Shown here piece by piece: positions 36,764-45,552 of a stretch of DNA of 45,836 bases (the first letter of the stretch is position 1; each line of letters begins with the position of its first letter). The notes beneath the pieces were generated by a model. The model searched no databases. It was not told the DNA's origin and saw only the letters and a list, made by a program, of their open reading frames with translations. Location: the IMG/VR virus record IMGVR_UViG_3300045120_000461, positions 1-45,836 of that record; one strand, written 5' to 3'. Made by a program: the position numbers and the translations under genes. Origin of the DNA: a virus.

Positions 36764-37241
36764 AAAACTCCTCCCGTGTCATGCCGATCAAAACCACGTC
36801 CGCGGGCTTCGCCCCGCGCAGTATCGCGCCCCGCAGCGTGCCCTCGATCGTTCCGCCGATCGCGACCGCGAGCCGGATCGCGGCGCGGTTCCACGCGGGC
36901 ACGAACGCCTGGATGCGGATCATCTCCGGATGCTCCCGAAAGAACAGGTCCGCCGCGGCGCGGTACTCCGCCGCCGGCGTCGAGCGCATCCGCCGCGAAA
37001 GCAGAATGTGCGCGATGGCAACCACCTGGCTGGTGCGTTCGAAGATGATGACGCCGTTTAGAGTGCCGTTTGCCCATACGCCGTAAGTCCACGCGTCCGC
37101 GAACCGCGTACTGTAGTGTTCGACAAATTCCGCCAGCGTCTGCGGGAAGAAGTCGTCGAGCGCGTTGCGGCGGCGAGACGTCGCCCATTCGAACGCCGCG
37201 GGCCAGGCGAACGCGGGGAAGCCGGCGCGAACGTCGATCAC
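36408..37241 (-). CDS. GNAT-like acetyltransferase-fold protein, 277 aa
   Basis: GTG at 37241 overlaps the previous TGA as GTGA and gives VIDVRAGFPAFAWPAAFEWA. Residues 45-160 fit a GNAT layout: YGVWANGTLNGVIIFERTSQ, a helix with AAADLFFREHPEMIRIQAFV, AWNRAAIRLAVAIGGTIEGT and LRGAILRGAKPADVVLIGMT. The classic R/Q-x2-G-x-G/A pocket is not obvious, so acetyl-CoA binding is uncertain. Similar GNAT-like proteins occur among podovirus virion genes. The last 118 residues overlap gene 36224-36763 and are Gly/Arg-rich, as in a shadow frame. Confidence 0.65.
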   Translation of the reverse strand: MIDVRAGFPAFAWPAAFEWATSRRRNALDDFFPQTLAEFVEHYSTRFADAWTYGVWANGTLNGVIIFERTSQVVAIAHILLSRRMRSTPAAEYRAAADLFFREHPEMIRIQAFVPAWNRAAIRLAVAIGGTIEGTLRGAILRGAKPADVVLIGMTREEFYGRESKRRVLIEANQRDLDGYLFGDAGEYLRGATDGAAEPAGVEPGVESGGVGRGNALAGSRGAEDGGGGLDQQDIGRTAGPGKPVPRRARVRKVGNDGKGDAAKRTGKGEPARRKRG

Positions 37242-37414
37242 GCGACGAACGTCCACGCGCCGCCGCCGCCGGCGGGGGGCGGCGCAGTGATGTCGAGGCC
37301 CACAAACAGACCGTAGGGGATGACCTGCGAGGCCGAAAACTGCGCCGGCTGGATCGCGGGATCGCCAAACGTGAACGCCGTAAACACTAATGGAGTAACT
37401 GGCGGTGACGACAT
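37238..37414 (-). CDS. Small virion-region protein, 58 aa
   Basis: ATG at 37414 directly follows the previous TAA. The protein MSSPPVTPLVFTAFTFGDPA continues with IQPAQFSASQVIPYGLFVGL and ends PPPAGGGGAWTFVA. It is Pro/Phe/Gly-rich with no charge clusters, ends in a GTGA overlap with the GNAT-like gene, and is not recognised. It probably is a small tail or fibre accessory. Confidence 0.65.
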   Translation of the reverse strand: MSSPPVTPLVFTAFTFGDPAIQPAQFSASQVIPYGLFVGLDITAPPPAGGGGAWTFVA

Positions 37415-38323
37415 TTATTCGTACCTCATCAGCAACGCCATTGCTGTCGGATTGAGGCTTCTGTGCCCGAGCGCGAGAGAATAGCCAGGTGTTGCCCCTG
37501 ACCCCCTCGCAGCAACATAGGTATGAGTGCCGCCATACATGCTGGTAACGGTTACGGTTGCTCCATCGCTCACGTCGGCGGCGGCTACAGCCATTACGCC
37601 AAGCATCGGATTGCCGACCTTGCCGATGATCGGGAGAACCGGCAACGCAGCCACGGTGCCGTTAAAACTGCCGCTGCCACTGTTGTTTGTGAGCGCAGGC
37701 GCAATGATTCCCGTATCCCGATTACCTATGAGCGAAGTTGAAAGTACTGACTGCTGGTTTTGGAATGTGGAGGTGGCTGCCGCGTTGGAAGCGTTTGCGT
37801 TGGCGTTAAGCACGGTAAAGTAACTGGTCGTCTTGTTTCCGCTGGAGTCTTTCGCGCGCTCGATGCAAAACAGCAGGCCAACGTTAACGGTAGTGGACGA
37901 CCACATAAACATACGAAATTCGCCCGCGTCGCCACTGAAAAAACACGGAAATGTGGTCGCGCCCTGGGCTGCGGTATTGGTTTCGAGTTCCCAGGGCGCA
38001 GCGGATACCGCGCCGGTTATGGTTCCGGTCCCGTTCGATCCCGTTCCCGGCGTCACGCGCACGCGCGGCGACGTGGCGCTGAAGCCGTATTCGACTTTCA
38101 CGAATATTGGCAAGGTAGCCGCCTGCGCGTCGTTCGCTTTCCAAACCTCGTAAACGTAAGTCGAAGCCGGAACCGCGCCGATCGAGCCCCAGACAACCTG
38201 GCCGGTGTCCGCGGTCTGAGTCCATCCGAAAGCCGCGAATGCGTTCGAGATCGCCTGCGCCCAGCTCTTGAAATTGGCAAGGCTGGAATTGTCGAAGACG
38301 AAGTTGCCGGTTGACGTTGCCAT
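37415..38323 (-). CDS. Tail or fibre structural protein, 302 aa
   Basis: Start MATSTGNFVFDNSSLANFKS at 38323. Strand-rich and Ala/Thr/Ser/Gly-rich, with GWTQTADTGQVVWGSIGAVP near residue 33 and YVYEVWKANDAQAATLPIFV near residue 55. These form the kind of W-x-T-D-G-Q-V motif seen in phage tail surface proteins. The C-terminus ends LALGHRSLNPTAMALLMRYE. Exact role unknown; gene order after the collagen-like fibre gene suggests a receptor-side tail part. Confidence 0.7.
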   Translation of the reverse strand: MATSTGNFVFDNSSLANFKSWAQAISNAFAAFGWTQTADTGQVVWGSIGAVPASTYVYEVWKANDAQAATLPIFVKVEYGFSATSPRVRVTPGTGSNGTGTITGAVSAAPWELETNTAAQGATTFPCFFSGDAGEFRMFMWSSTTVNVGLLFCIERAKDSSGNKTTSYFTVLNANANASNAAATSTFQNQQSVLSTSLIGNRDTGIIAPALTNNSGSGSFNGTVAALPVLPIIGKVGNPMLGVMAVAAADVSDGATVTVTSMYGGTHTYVAARGSGATPGYSLALGHRSLNPTAMALLMRYE

Positions 38324-38327
38324 TGGT

Positions 38328-38885
38328 TCAGCTCTTTTGTATGTAAATCGTCACGGTTGCACGCTTCCACGTCGCCGCCGCCGTCAGATTAAACCCGAAG
38401 ACGTCCCACTGCGCGACCGCGTTCGCCCACGTCGAGACGCCCGCAACGCCCGCCGACGCCGAAACCGCCGCCGCGAGCGCGACGGGCGCGGACGCGCTGA
38501 TCTTGTCGGTCGTCGTGTTCGGTTCCGACGGCGCGGCGGGCGGCGCCGAAGATGCCTTCTTATCGATCTCCATCGTCAACGAGCCGACAACATCCGCGAC
38601 CACGGCCCAGCCGACGATCGTTCCCGCATACGGAACCTGAATATATCCCTTGTGCCCCGTCGCCGGCGTCGAGCCGGCGCCGTCGATCGTGACGCCGACC
38701 GTGCCGTCCTGAACGCCCGCGCCTGGCCCTGGCGGTCCGGGTGGCCCTGCCGGCCCTGCTGACCCCGTCGTGCCCGTCCCCAGCGCGAGCGCGATGCGCC
38801 GCAGCCGGTCGTTGATCTGCAGCACGAGGTCGGAGCCCGCGACGCCCTGCGGCAGCGGAGCCAGCGCGACGCGGTCGGTCGCCAT
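38328..38885 (-). CDS. Collagen-like tail fibre protein, 185 aa
   Basis: Start ATG at 38885 shares bases with the previous stop (TGATG). Residues 1-38 form a helical attachment region (MATDRVALAPLPQGVAGSDL...). Residues 41-56 hold a short collagen-like run GSAGPAGPPGPPGPGAG. The rest is beta-rich (VQDGTVGVTIDGAGSTPATG, YIQVPYAGTIVGWAVVAD, MEIDKKASSAPP). Collagen-like triple helices are common in trimeric phage fibres. It is a probable short fibre or fibre-tip protein. Confidence 0.75.
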   Translation of the reverse strand: MATDRVALAPLPQGVAGSDLVLQINDRLRRIALALGTGTTGSAGPAGPPGPPGPGAGVQDGTVGVTIDGAGSTPATGHKGYIQVPYAGTIVGWAVVADVVGSLTMEIDKKASSAPPAAPSEPNTTTDKISASAPVALAAAVSASAGVAGVSTWANAVAQWDVFGFNLTAAATWKRATVTIYIQKS

Positions 38886-41800
38886 CAGCCTGCCTCCAGA
38901 ACATCGAATGGAACGTCAACTAAGCCCCATGCGTTCGACGTCTCGTCAGCCGCCGAGCCGCCCCCCGCCGCGCCCATGATGTCGGTATATACGGGGACCA
39001 CCTGCGAGGGCTCGATTGGAAAATCGGACCACGCCCACGCGGCCTCGGGATCGGTCATGGTCCGCGACCACACGCGGATGTGATACACCCGCGCCGGCAT
39101 CGTGCCCGAGAGCCTGACGCGCAGCAAACGCCCGCGCACGCCCGGCACGAGCGGCACGAGCAGCGTTTCGCGGCCGTTCGGCGTCGCCAGCGCAGGCGCG
39201 TAAACGGGCGCCAGCCGGTCGCCGTCCTGATTGGTAATCACCTGCATATCGACCACGCCGTCGGCGCGCATGTCGATCTCGATGCGCTTGAACATTTTCA
39301 GCCGTTCGGTCTGGTAGTCGAATTCGAGGGTATTGAAAGCGTCGTCGAGCAAATCGGGCGCGGTGCCGATCAGGAAACGCCCAATGCGGTTGTGACGAAC
39401 CTGGGCGCGATAGATGCGGTAGCCCGCGCCGGAAACCCTCAACTGCACCGAGCGGGCTTCTATGCCCTCCGGAACGGGCACAGTGACCCATCCCCGCGTC
39501 CGCGTGCCCGTCGTGAGCGTGTAGACGCCCTTTGAGGTCTGTTGTTCACCCGCCAGATCGGTAAAAACTTCTACCGAAGCCGCGCCCGACGTTTCCATCT
39601 CAAAGCGGATCTGGTCGATGGTCGACACTTCACCGTCCGCCAGCGCGACCTGCATGGAGTCCCACACGAAGCCCGCCGCCGATTCGTAGCCCTCGACCGC
39701 GATGCCGATGACGCGCATGAGCAGCCGCGCCGAATAGAGGCGGAACGGGCCGCCGCCGAGCACGGGTTGCCACAGAAAGCCCTCGGTGGTCGGAAACGGG
39801 AACTTCCGGATCGCGCGCCCCGCGGCGCCGACGACGATGGTTTGCCGGATCGCGAGCGCGTTGCCGGGCAGATCGCTCACGATGTCCACTGTGACGGGTC
39901 CGCCCGTTGAGTCGATGTCGAGTTCCAGCTCCTTGCACTCCTTGACCTTGCCGACGCCGAGATCGGTCGGCAGCGTCGAGGCGAGCACCGCGACGCGCGA
40001 CTCGGCGTAATAGAACAGGTAGACGTTGTGAATGGTCAGTTTGCCCGCGGTCTGCGCGTCGAGGAACACGGCCATATTGCGGGCGAGGTAGCCGCCGTCC
40101 CTGCCTCCAGGAAGACCGCCAGGGGCAAAGCTGATCGTCCTGCGCGGTCCCCCTGGGTAGAGCGTCCCGAGCAGCGCGGGCGCGATATTGCCCGCGTTGA
40201 AGCCAACATAAACCTGAATCGGCGCGCCGGCCACGTACTCGTAGTCAATCGCGACCTCCAGCCACTGCTTATCGTTGTCGGGCAGGCCGCAGTCCTCATA
40301 GTGCGAGCCGTACACGCATTCGATGGGGATCGAGCCCTCGTCCTGGGTGAGGAAGCCGCGGAAGTCGGCCAGCGAATAACCCTGCGCGACCGCGCCCCCG
40401 GTCAGCCCGATCATCTGCGTGCCGTCGAAGAAGAAGCCGAGGAAGCCGATAATGCCGGGAATCGCGTGCCGTTCGTAGAACCAGCGCCCGGCGCGCGGTT
40501 GCGTAAACGCCTGGCGCTCCGGTTCCGGCCCTTCGTCGAACACCAGCAGGTTGTACCCGGTCCCCGACACCGTGTTTTCGGCGTAGGAGACGAACAGCCG
40601 CCCGAGCGCGTGCCCGAGCGAGATCGCGTACGCCGACGTCGAGCCCGCGAGAAACGCCGAGCCCGGCAGGACGTTCCCAGGCGGCGTGAGCGGCCCCGCG
40701 TTGACGATCTCCTGATTGAACAACGGCAGGATTGCGCCCTGAATCGCGTGGACCTGCGCCATGTCGAACAGGTGCAGGCCGTTGGGTGCGACGAAATAGT
40801 CGATTTGCCCCGCGGGCGCGAGCGCGAACTGCCCGGCGAGGCCCAGCCCGTCGTAAGCCTGTTCGAGCGTCGATGTCGTGGGATCGGCGCCGATGTTGAC
40901 CCAGATCGAACGTTCCTTGTAGATCACGAGCAGATTGGAGTGGATCGTGCACCAGACGATTTCTTCGTCGTCGAGGCCGACGTCCACCCAGTTGCCGATC
41001 TGCGGATCGTTCGAGCCCGGCCAGTATTGCGGAAGGTTGGGCTCGGTCCAGAACAGCCGGTTCTTGTGCTCTGCCGTGTTCCACGCGTACAACCGCGAGA
41101 AATGCGGTCCGATCATGCCCGACGCGGCGGGCGGCGGATCGTGATCGATCGGCATCTGAATGCCGTTGGCGATGGCCGCGGCGTCGGGCAGCGAGTACGT
41201 GAACGTCGTCGCGGGCGAGGCGACCGTCGAAATCACCTGGCCCACACGGTAAGCCCCGCCCAGCGTGCCGCCGGTTGCGTAGATGTTCACCCAGAAGACG
41301 CGGCCATCGGTGGGCGCGTCCTGGGGTGGTGGTGGGCCAGTGGGGATCGTCACCTGAATCGCCTGCGCCGATACCGTGATCGCCGCCGACGCGGGCGACG
41401 GATTGGATTCCAGCGAGCCATCCGCGTTCATGAATGTCAGATAAATCTGGTAGGTGCCATCGGGCAGGGTGCCGAGGCCGGGGAGGCCGTTACAAAGGCT
41501 GGCGTTGGGATTGCCGTCCGAGCCCGAAACCGCGATCAGCGTATTAGGCACAAGCGGCGTAATGACCACGTTGTCGCCCGTGCCCGGGTAAGTCACCGAA
41601 GCGTTGGGATCGGTCTGGGCGAGCAACGAAGCGACGAGCGCGTTGCGCCCCGCGGCGGCGCCTTCCTGCCAGCTATAAACCACGCCCGCGATGGTGAGCG
41701 AGTGAATGAACTCGGGGTCCGGATTGACGGGGTACGTGTAGGTGACGTTCGGGACTGTGCCCGGCGCGACGACCGCGGCGAGCGTAGGCGACGCCGGCGG

Positions 41801-42220
41801 AGGCGCGATATTCCAGCCCTCGACCGCGCCCATGCCCGGCTGGTGGCGTCCCTGTTTGCCGCGGTTCATCACCCACATGAAGCCGTTCTGCGCGGCGAAC
41901 GCGATGCGGTTGCCGTCGAAGCCGTAGGAAATGATTACCGAATCGTAAAAGAGCGGGTTGCCGCCGGGCGCCGCCGGGTCGAGGTTCGCGCCCACGTAAA
42001 GCGGGGTGCCGGCCGCGCCCGCCGAGCCCGCCGAATGCGCCCGCGCCGCGCCCGTGAGCGTGAACGCGAGCGGGTAGCCGGGGCGAGAGATCAGACGCCC
42101 GAGCGCATCACTGCGGAAGTTCTGCGCGAGCAGGTAATCGGTTTGCGGCAGTTTATCCGGGGGCGGCAACACGTTGAAGCCACCGCCGAGGATCTGCAGG
42201 CTCTTGCGCTGATAGCTCAT
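38885..42220 (-). CDS. Large tail protein (nozzle / tail-hub type candidate), 1,111 aa
   Basis: ATG at 42220 overlaps the previous stop as ATGA and gives MSYQRKSLQILGGGFNVLPP. The motif LPQTDYLLAQNFRSDALGRL-ISRPGYP near residues 25-50 is typical of large podovirus tail-tube or nozzle proteins that start with a list of input variables. Strand-rich segments follow throughout (DRNRLFWTEPNLPQYW-type, VQVYVGFN). The end reads AWGLVDVPFDVLEAG. I infer tail assembly from size, start motif and position. The plus-strand frame over most of it is a shadow. Confidence 0.7.
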   Translation of the reverse strand: MSYQRKSLQILGGGFNVLPPPDKLPQTDYLLAQNFRSDALGRLISRPGYPLAFTLTGAARAHSAGSAGAAGTPLYVGANLDPAAPGGNPLFYDSVIISYGFDGNRIAFAAQNGFMWVMNRGKQGRHQPGMGAVEGWNIAPPPASPTLAAVVAPGTVPNVTYTYPVNPDPEFIHSLTIAGVVYSWQEGAAAGRNALVASLLAQTDPNASVTYPGTGDNVVITPLVPNTLIAVSGSDGNPNASLCNGLPGLGTLPDGTYQIYLTFMNADGSLESNPSPASAAITVSAQAIQVTIPTGPPPPQDAPTDGRVFWVNIYATGGTLGGAYRVGQVISTVASPATTFTYSLPDAAAIANGIQMPIDHDPPPAASGMIGPHFSRLYAWNTAEHKNRLFWTEPNLPQYWPGSNDPQIGNWVDVGLDDEEIVWCTIHSNLLVIYKERSIWVNIGADPTTSTLEQAYDGLGLAGQFALAPAGQIDYFVAPNGLHLFDMAQVHAIQGAILPLFNQEIVNAGPLTPPGNVLPGSAFLAGSTSAYAISLGHALGRLFVSYAENTVSGTGYNLLVFDEGPEPERQAFTQPRAGRWFYERHAIPGIIGFLGFFFDGTQMIGLTGGAVAQGYSLADFRGFLTQDEGSIPIECVYGSHYEDCGLPDNDKQWLEVAIDYEYVAGAPIQVYVGFNAGNIAPALLGTLYPGGPRRTISFAPGGLPGGRDGGYLARNMAVFLDAQTAGKLTIHNVYLFYYAESRVAVLASTLPTDLGVGKVKECKELELDIDSTGGPVTVDIVSDLPGNALAIRQTIVVGAAGRAIRKFPFPTTEGFLWQPVLGGGPFRLYSARLLMRVIGIAVEGYESAAGFVWDSMQVALADGEVSTIDQIRFEMETSGAASVEVFTDLAGEQQTSKGVYTLTTGTRTRGWVTVPVPEGIEARSVQLRVSGAGYRIYRAQVRHNRIGRFLIGTAPDLLDDAFNTLEFDYQTERLKMFKRIEIDMRADGVVDMQVITNQDGDRLAPVYAPALATPNGRETLLVPLVPGVRGRLLRVRLSGTMPARVYHIRVWSRTMTDPEAAWAWSDFPIEPSQVVPVYTDIMGAAGGGSAADETSNAWGLVDVPFDVLEAG

Positions 42221-42915
42221 TCGCCTTCGCCCCACAGATGCTGAAAGACCTGTTCCATGAGGCGGCACCTTTCCACGAGGTGCGCGGCGACTTCCGGCTT
42301 CGCGTGGTCGGACTCCTTCCCGAGCGCCTGCGCGAGCATGAAATTTGTAAAGTAATCCTGACAGATTGGGCTCGCCGGAATATCCGACGCGCCCGCCACG
42401 ACCGTGTGCGGCAGGTACTGCTCGACCTGCGCGAGCGTCGCATTCGTGACGGGCACGGGGTAGAGCGTGGCCGTGCCCGTGCCGCCGGCGTCGAGCGAGA
42501 GGCGCACGGGCGCGCCCGTCTTCACGCCCCAGTTGGCGTCGAGCGCGAACAGTTGCGCCACGTTCGAAAGCCGCAGCATCTGGACCGGCGCCGCCGGGTA
42601 CGCGAGCCACGCGATCACGGTAAACGCGTGCTCGGCGGGCAGCGTGTAGCGCGCCGTGCCCGCCGCGAGCGCGACCGAGGCGTCGTACTTTTTGAAAAGG
42701 CCGAGCGCGTACGTAAGGCGCTTCACGGCTTCGTCCGCGTATTCGTAGAGATCGTCGAGGGTCGTCCAGCGGTCATCGACGGCCATGTCTTCGGCGTTCA
42801 TAAAGCCGAGCCTGTACCAGCATTCGTTCACGCAGTTGTTCGCGTCGCAGCCGGGAAGCGGCGTGCCCGGCGTGGGCGAAAGGCCCCAGAGTTCATTTCC
42901 CCACGGTGACGGCAT
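42217..42915 (-). CDS. Adaptor-like structural protein, 232 aa
   Basis: Start MPSPWGNELWGLSPTPGTPL at 42915, adjacent to the tailspike stop. Residues 25-75 hold NCVNECWYRLGFMNAEDMAV and a helix (LYEYADEAVKRLTYALGLFKKY). A middle of strands follows (ARYTLPAEHAFTVIAWLAYP, RLSNVAQLFALDANWGVKTG, TLYPVPVTNATLAQVEQYLP), then a helical C-terminus (DYFTNFMLAQALGKESDHAKPEVAAHLVERC). This L-D-x2-W...GxP...LYPxP plan resembles the adaptor-like genes at 1644 and 679, so it may be a third connector ring protein. Unproven. Confidence 0.7.
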   Translation of the reverse strand: MPSPWGNELWGLSPTPGTPLPGCDANNCVNECWYRLGFMNAEDMAVDDRWTTLDDLYEYADEAVKRLTYALGLFKKYDASVALAAGTARYTLPAEHAFTVIAWLAYPAAPVQMLRLSNVAQLFALDANWGVKTGAPVRLSLDAGGTGTATLYPVPVTNATLAQVEQYLPHTVVAGASDIPASPICQDYFTNFMLAQALGKESDHAKPEVAAHLVERCRLMEQVFQHLWGEGE

Positions 42916-45534
42916 TTAGCGCCCGCCAGGGTTGGCGATCGAGAACATATAACAACCGGGGTCGGTTGTGGGCGGGGTTCCAACAGCGACGTGGAAAACA
43001 TTTCCTGCCCCTATGAAGACCACCGGGCCGGTATCGTTAACCGCACAGGCAGGTACGCCCAGCGTCACAGCCGGGCCGTTAATGCCAGGTCCGAGATTTT
43101 TCACCTGCTGCACGCTGATCGCCGCGCCGGCGCCGGCAGCGGTAACGCCGACTGCCGTGGTGAAGACGTCCGACGCGAATGTGCCCGCGGCGACCGTGAA
43201 ATATCCATAACTGGCGTCACCGCACGAAATAGTGGGAGGGGTTGCCTGCACACACATCGGTGCTCTGTTGTAACCATCTGTTGCCCACTTGCCCGGCGCC
43301 CCCGCCGTGGTATTAATCCACCCGGACGGAGCGTTCACCGCGGGGTTGTTGCCGATTCGCGCGCCCACTGCCCAGGTGCCCGCCGTCGGAATCGCCGGCG
43401 GCGGAGAGTACAACACTGTGCAGCCGGTGCAGGTATTTCTTCCGCTTCGTATCTGAGAGCCGCCGCCGGCAATGCCGGTGTCGTCCTGAATGCCGTAAGT
43501 CAGGGTATGGCCATTGTCATTCGCGAAAACATTGTCGAAAACGTCTATATCCCGAGTGGTCGTGCCGCCTGCGTTGTTGATAAGCAATCCGGCATACCCC
43601 GGCCCCGCCGTCATGCAGTTGTGGCAGGAATTGGACTGAACAGTAAATCCGGTGCTGCCGATCAGCCCGAATCCCCCGTTTTTCGCATTGCTGCAGTCGT
43701 TGTGGGAGATAACGCCGCCGTCGGCGAACCAGACCTGCTGGCAGAGGTTCACGTTCTCCAGATGCGTATCGGTGACGGTGATATCCACACCGCGCAGGGG
43801 GCTCGGGCCGTTGTAGGTGGACACGATGAGAAACGGCTGCCCCACTGTCGGACTGTTGCTCACCGAGATCCCGTCGACATGGCCGCGCTGGCAGGGAACC
43901 TGCAGGAGCGTTCCGCCGGGAATCGGTATCTGGAGCGTCGAGCCGAAGCAGTAGAAGCCGAATGCGTCGTTAGTCAGATTACTGATCCGGGTGGAAGTCA
44001 CATTCCAGTTGGATACGCCCTCCAGATTCAGCGCGGCGAGTGAAACCGACTGGTTGCCGCAGGTAGGGTTGTTGTCGAAGAAACATCCCTGAGTGGGGCT
44101 TCCATCGAATGTCATATTGCTCATCGTGGCGTTGGCGTTTGGCATCTGAAACAAACCCATACCGGCATTGATGAAGGTCATGTTTGAGATGGAGATGTCC
44201 TTCAGAAAGAAGTTCAGTCCAAGGCCGAGCGGTTCGTTAATGGACGTAATCCCGCTGATGTTGAAGCCGCTGTAATAAGCCGGCGAAGCTGTCGGAGTGA
44301 AGGACGAGAAGGATACCCCAAAGAAATAGTTCTGGTAACTGGTGGAATCGGTATATTTAACGTGCTGGCACGGCGAGCACTGAATGCCGACGTTCTTGGC
44401 GTTGGCCGTGTAGAGATGGTAAAGGTCTACGCTCGCGGGCGGAGTTTCATTCATGAACGCGCCGGGTCCGGTGATGTAGATGTTATGGCCGCTGAAATCC
44501 TGCTGTCCGGATCGCTGCCCGTCGGTGCCAAAGTCGTGCAGAGTGACCGCGCCGGTGGTGATGATCTGGAACATACCGCTGTGGCTGGTGGAACTACCGT
44601 TGATATAGGTCGGATTGCACCCGCTGGGCCCACCGAACGGGTGAAAGGTTGTCGCGTACATTCCGTCCCCGTAGATGGTCACCGGCCCCGTGCCGGAAAC
44701 GCTGGCCTTGCAGACCAGATAGGCCTGCGCCGATGCCGGGAATCGCAGCGGCTTCGACGACGCCATCGTCGTTTTCATCGCCGCGGAAACGAAAGTTGTG
44801 TTGTCGGTCGCGCCGTCGCCTTTGATGCCGAACCACTGCGCCACCGGCTCCATTGGCCCGCTCAGGATGAAGTCGCCGCCCGCCGAATAGTCGAAGATTT
44901 TGATCGCAGGCGCCGTTACCGCGCCCGCCAGTGTCACGGTTGCGCCGTTCGCCGGCTGAATAATACCGCCCTGGAAAACCTCAATCGTTGCCGCGCACGT
45001 TCCCGTCGCGACGTTTGTCCACGAGGCCGTCAGCGCGAGCGTCCAGCCCTGCGCGGCCGCATCCCCACACGCCTGGTAAAGCGTTTTCCCCGCCGTCTTA
45101 TACACGGCGTCTGAGAACAGACGCGGCATCGCGGTTTCGATCGCCTCGATCGCCGACGACTGCGCGACGTGATACCAGGAGTTCGTATTGAGATAGCCGA
45201 TCACGCCCGTTTTGTGCGCCGCGATGGTCGTCCCCGAAAGCCCGCGGCCGGCGAGCGACGGGCACGCCGTTGTCGTGCCGAGCGTGAGCACGTTACCCGA
45301 TTTCTGGCAAACCTGCACCAACTCCGAGCCGAAGGTGATGAGCGACCACACGGGGATCGGCGCCGCGTTGGCGACCGTCGCCGTGGTGGACGTCGTTGTC
45401 ATCGGCACGGTGAGCGCGGACTGAACCTTGTCCGCCGGCACGCCGAGCGTCGCGTCCGTATCGAGCGCCGCCGGAAACGGGCTCGTCTGCGCGGCGAGAG
45501 CCACGGGAATGCAGAGAAGGAGGAAAGCTCTCAT
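42916..45534 (-). CDS. Tailspike with N-terminal signal peptide, beta-helix fold, 872 aa
   Basis: ATG at 45534 gives MRAFLLLCIPVALAAQTSPF, a Sec signal peptide with A-x-A cleavage site. Residues 20-130 are an N-terminal domain. Then WFGIKGDGATDNTTFVSAAM near residue 236 is the classic G-x-KGDGxTD start of a right-handed beta-helix depolymerase or pectate-lyase-like domain, followed by many GINISN-type strands (SISNMTFINAG, RISNLTND, DIDVFDNVFAND) to about residue 700. The end has a GPGINGPAVTLGVPACAVND-type beta region. Many Cys come in near-pairs (CSPC, CHNC, CTGC, CQKSG), which suits an oxidising compartment. It probably binds and cleaves surface glycan; the signal peptide is unusual for a tailspike. 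Confidence 0.82.
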   Translation of the reverse strand: MRAFLLLCIPVALAAQTSPFPAALDTDATLGVPADKVQSALTVPMTTTSTTATVANAAPIPVWSLITFGSELVQVCQKSGNVLTLGTTTACPSLAGRGLSGTTIAAHKTGVIGYLNTNSWYHVAQSSAIEAIETAMPRLFSDAVYKTAGKTLYQACGDAAAQGWTLALTASWTNVATGTCAATIEVFQGGIIQPANGATVTLAGAVTAPAIKIFDYSAGGDFILSGPMEPVAQWFGIKGDGATDNTTFVSAAMKTTMASSKPLRFPASAQAYLVCKASVSGTGPVTIYGDGMYATTFHPFGGPSGCNPTYINGSSTSHSGMFQIITTGAVTLHDFGTDGQRSGQQDFSGHNIYITGPGAFMNETPPASVDLYHLYTANAKNVGIQCSPCQHVKYTDSTSYQNYFFGVSFSSFTPTASPAYYSGFNISGITSINEPLGLGLNFFLKDISISNMTFINAGMGLFQMPNANATMSNMTFDGSPTQGCFFDNNPTCGNQSVSLAALNLEGVSNWNVTSTRISNLTNDAFGFYCFGSTLQIPIPGGTLLQVPCQRGHVDGISVSNSPTVGQPFLIVSTYNGPSPLRGVDITVTDTHLENVNLCQQVWFADGGVISHNDCSNAKNGGFGLIGSTGFTVQSNSCHNCMTAGPGYAGLLINNAGGTTTRDIDVFDNVFANDNGHTLTYGIQDDTGIAGGGSQIRSGRNTCTGCTVLYSPPPAIPTAGTWAVGARIGNNPAVNAPSGWINTTAGAPGKWATDGYNRAPMCVQATPPTISCGDASYGYFTVAAGTFASDVFTTAVGVTAAGAGAAISVQQVKNLGPGINGPAVTLGVPACAVNDTGPVVFIGAGNVFHVAVGTPPTTDPGCYMFSIANPGGR

Positions 45535-45552
45535 CCTCTTGTGTTCGACGTT

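Noticed and set aside
38960-39491. 181-codon minus frame inside the large tail gene
   Set aside because: Arg-rich second frame of the same strand, explained by the 1,111-residue gene.
40028-42244. 738-codon plus-strand frame
   Set aside because: Shadow of the large tail gene; Arg/Val-rich with no ribosome site or motif.
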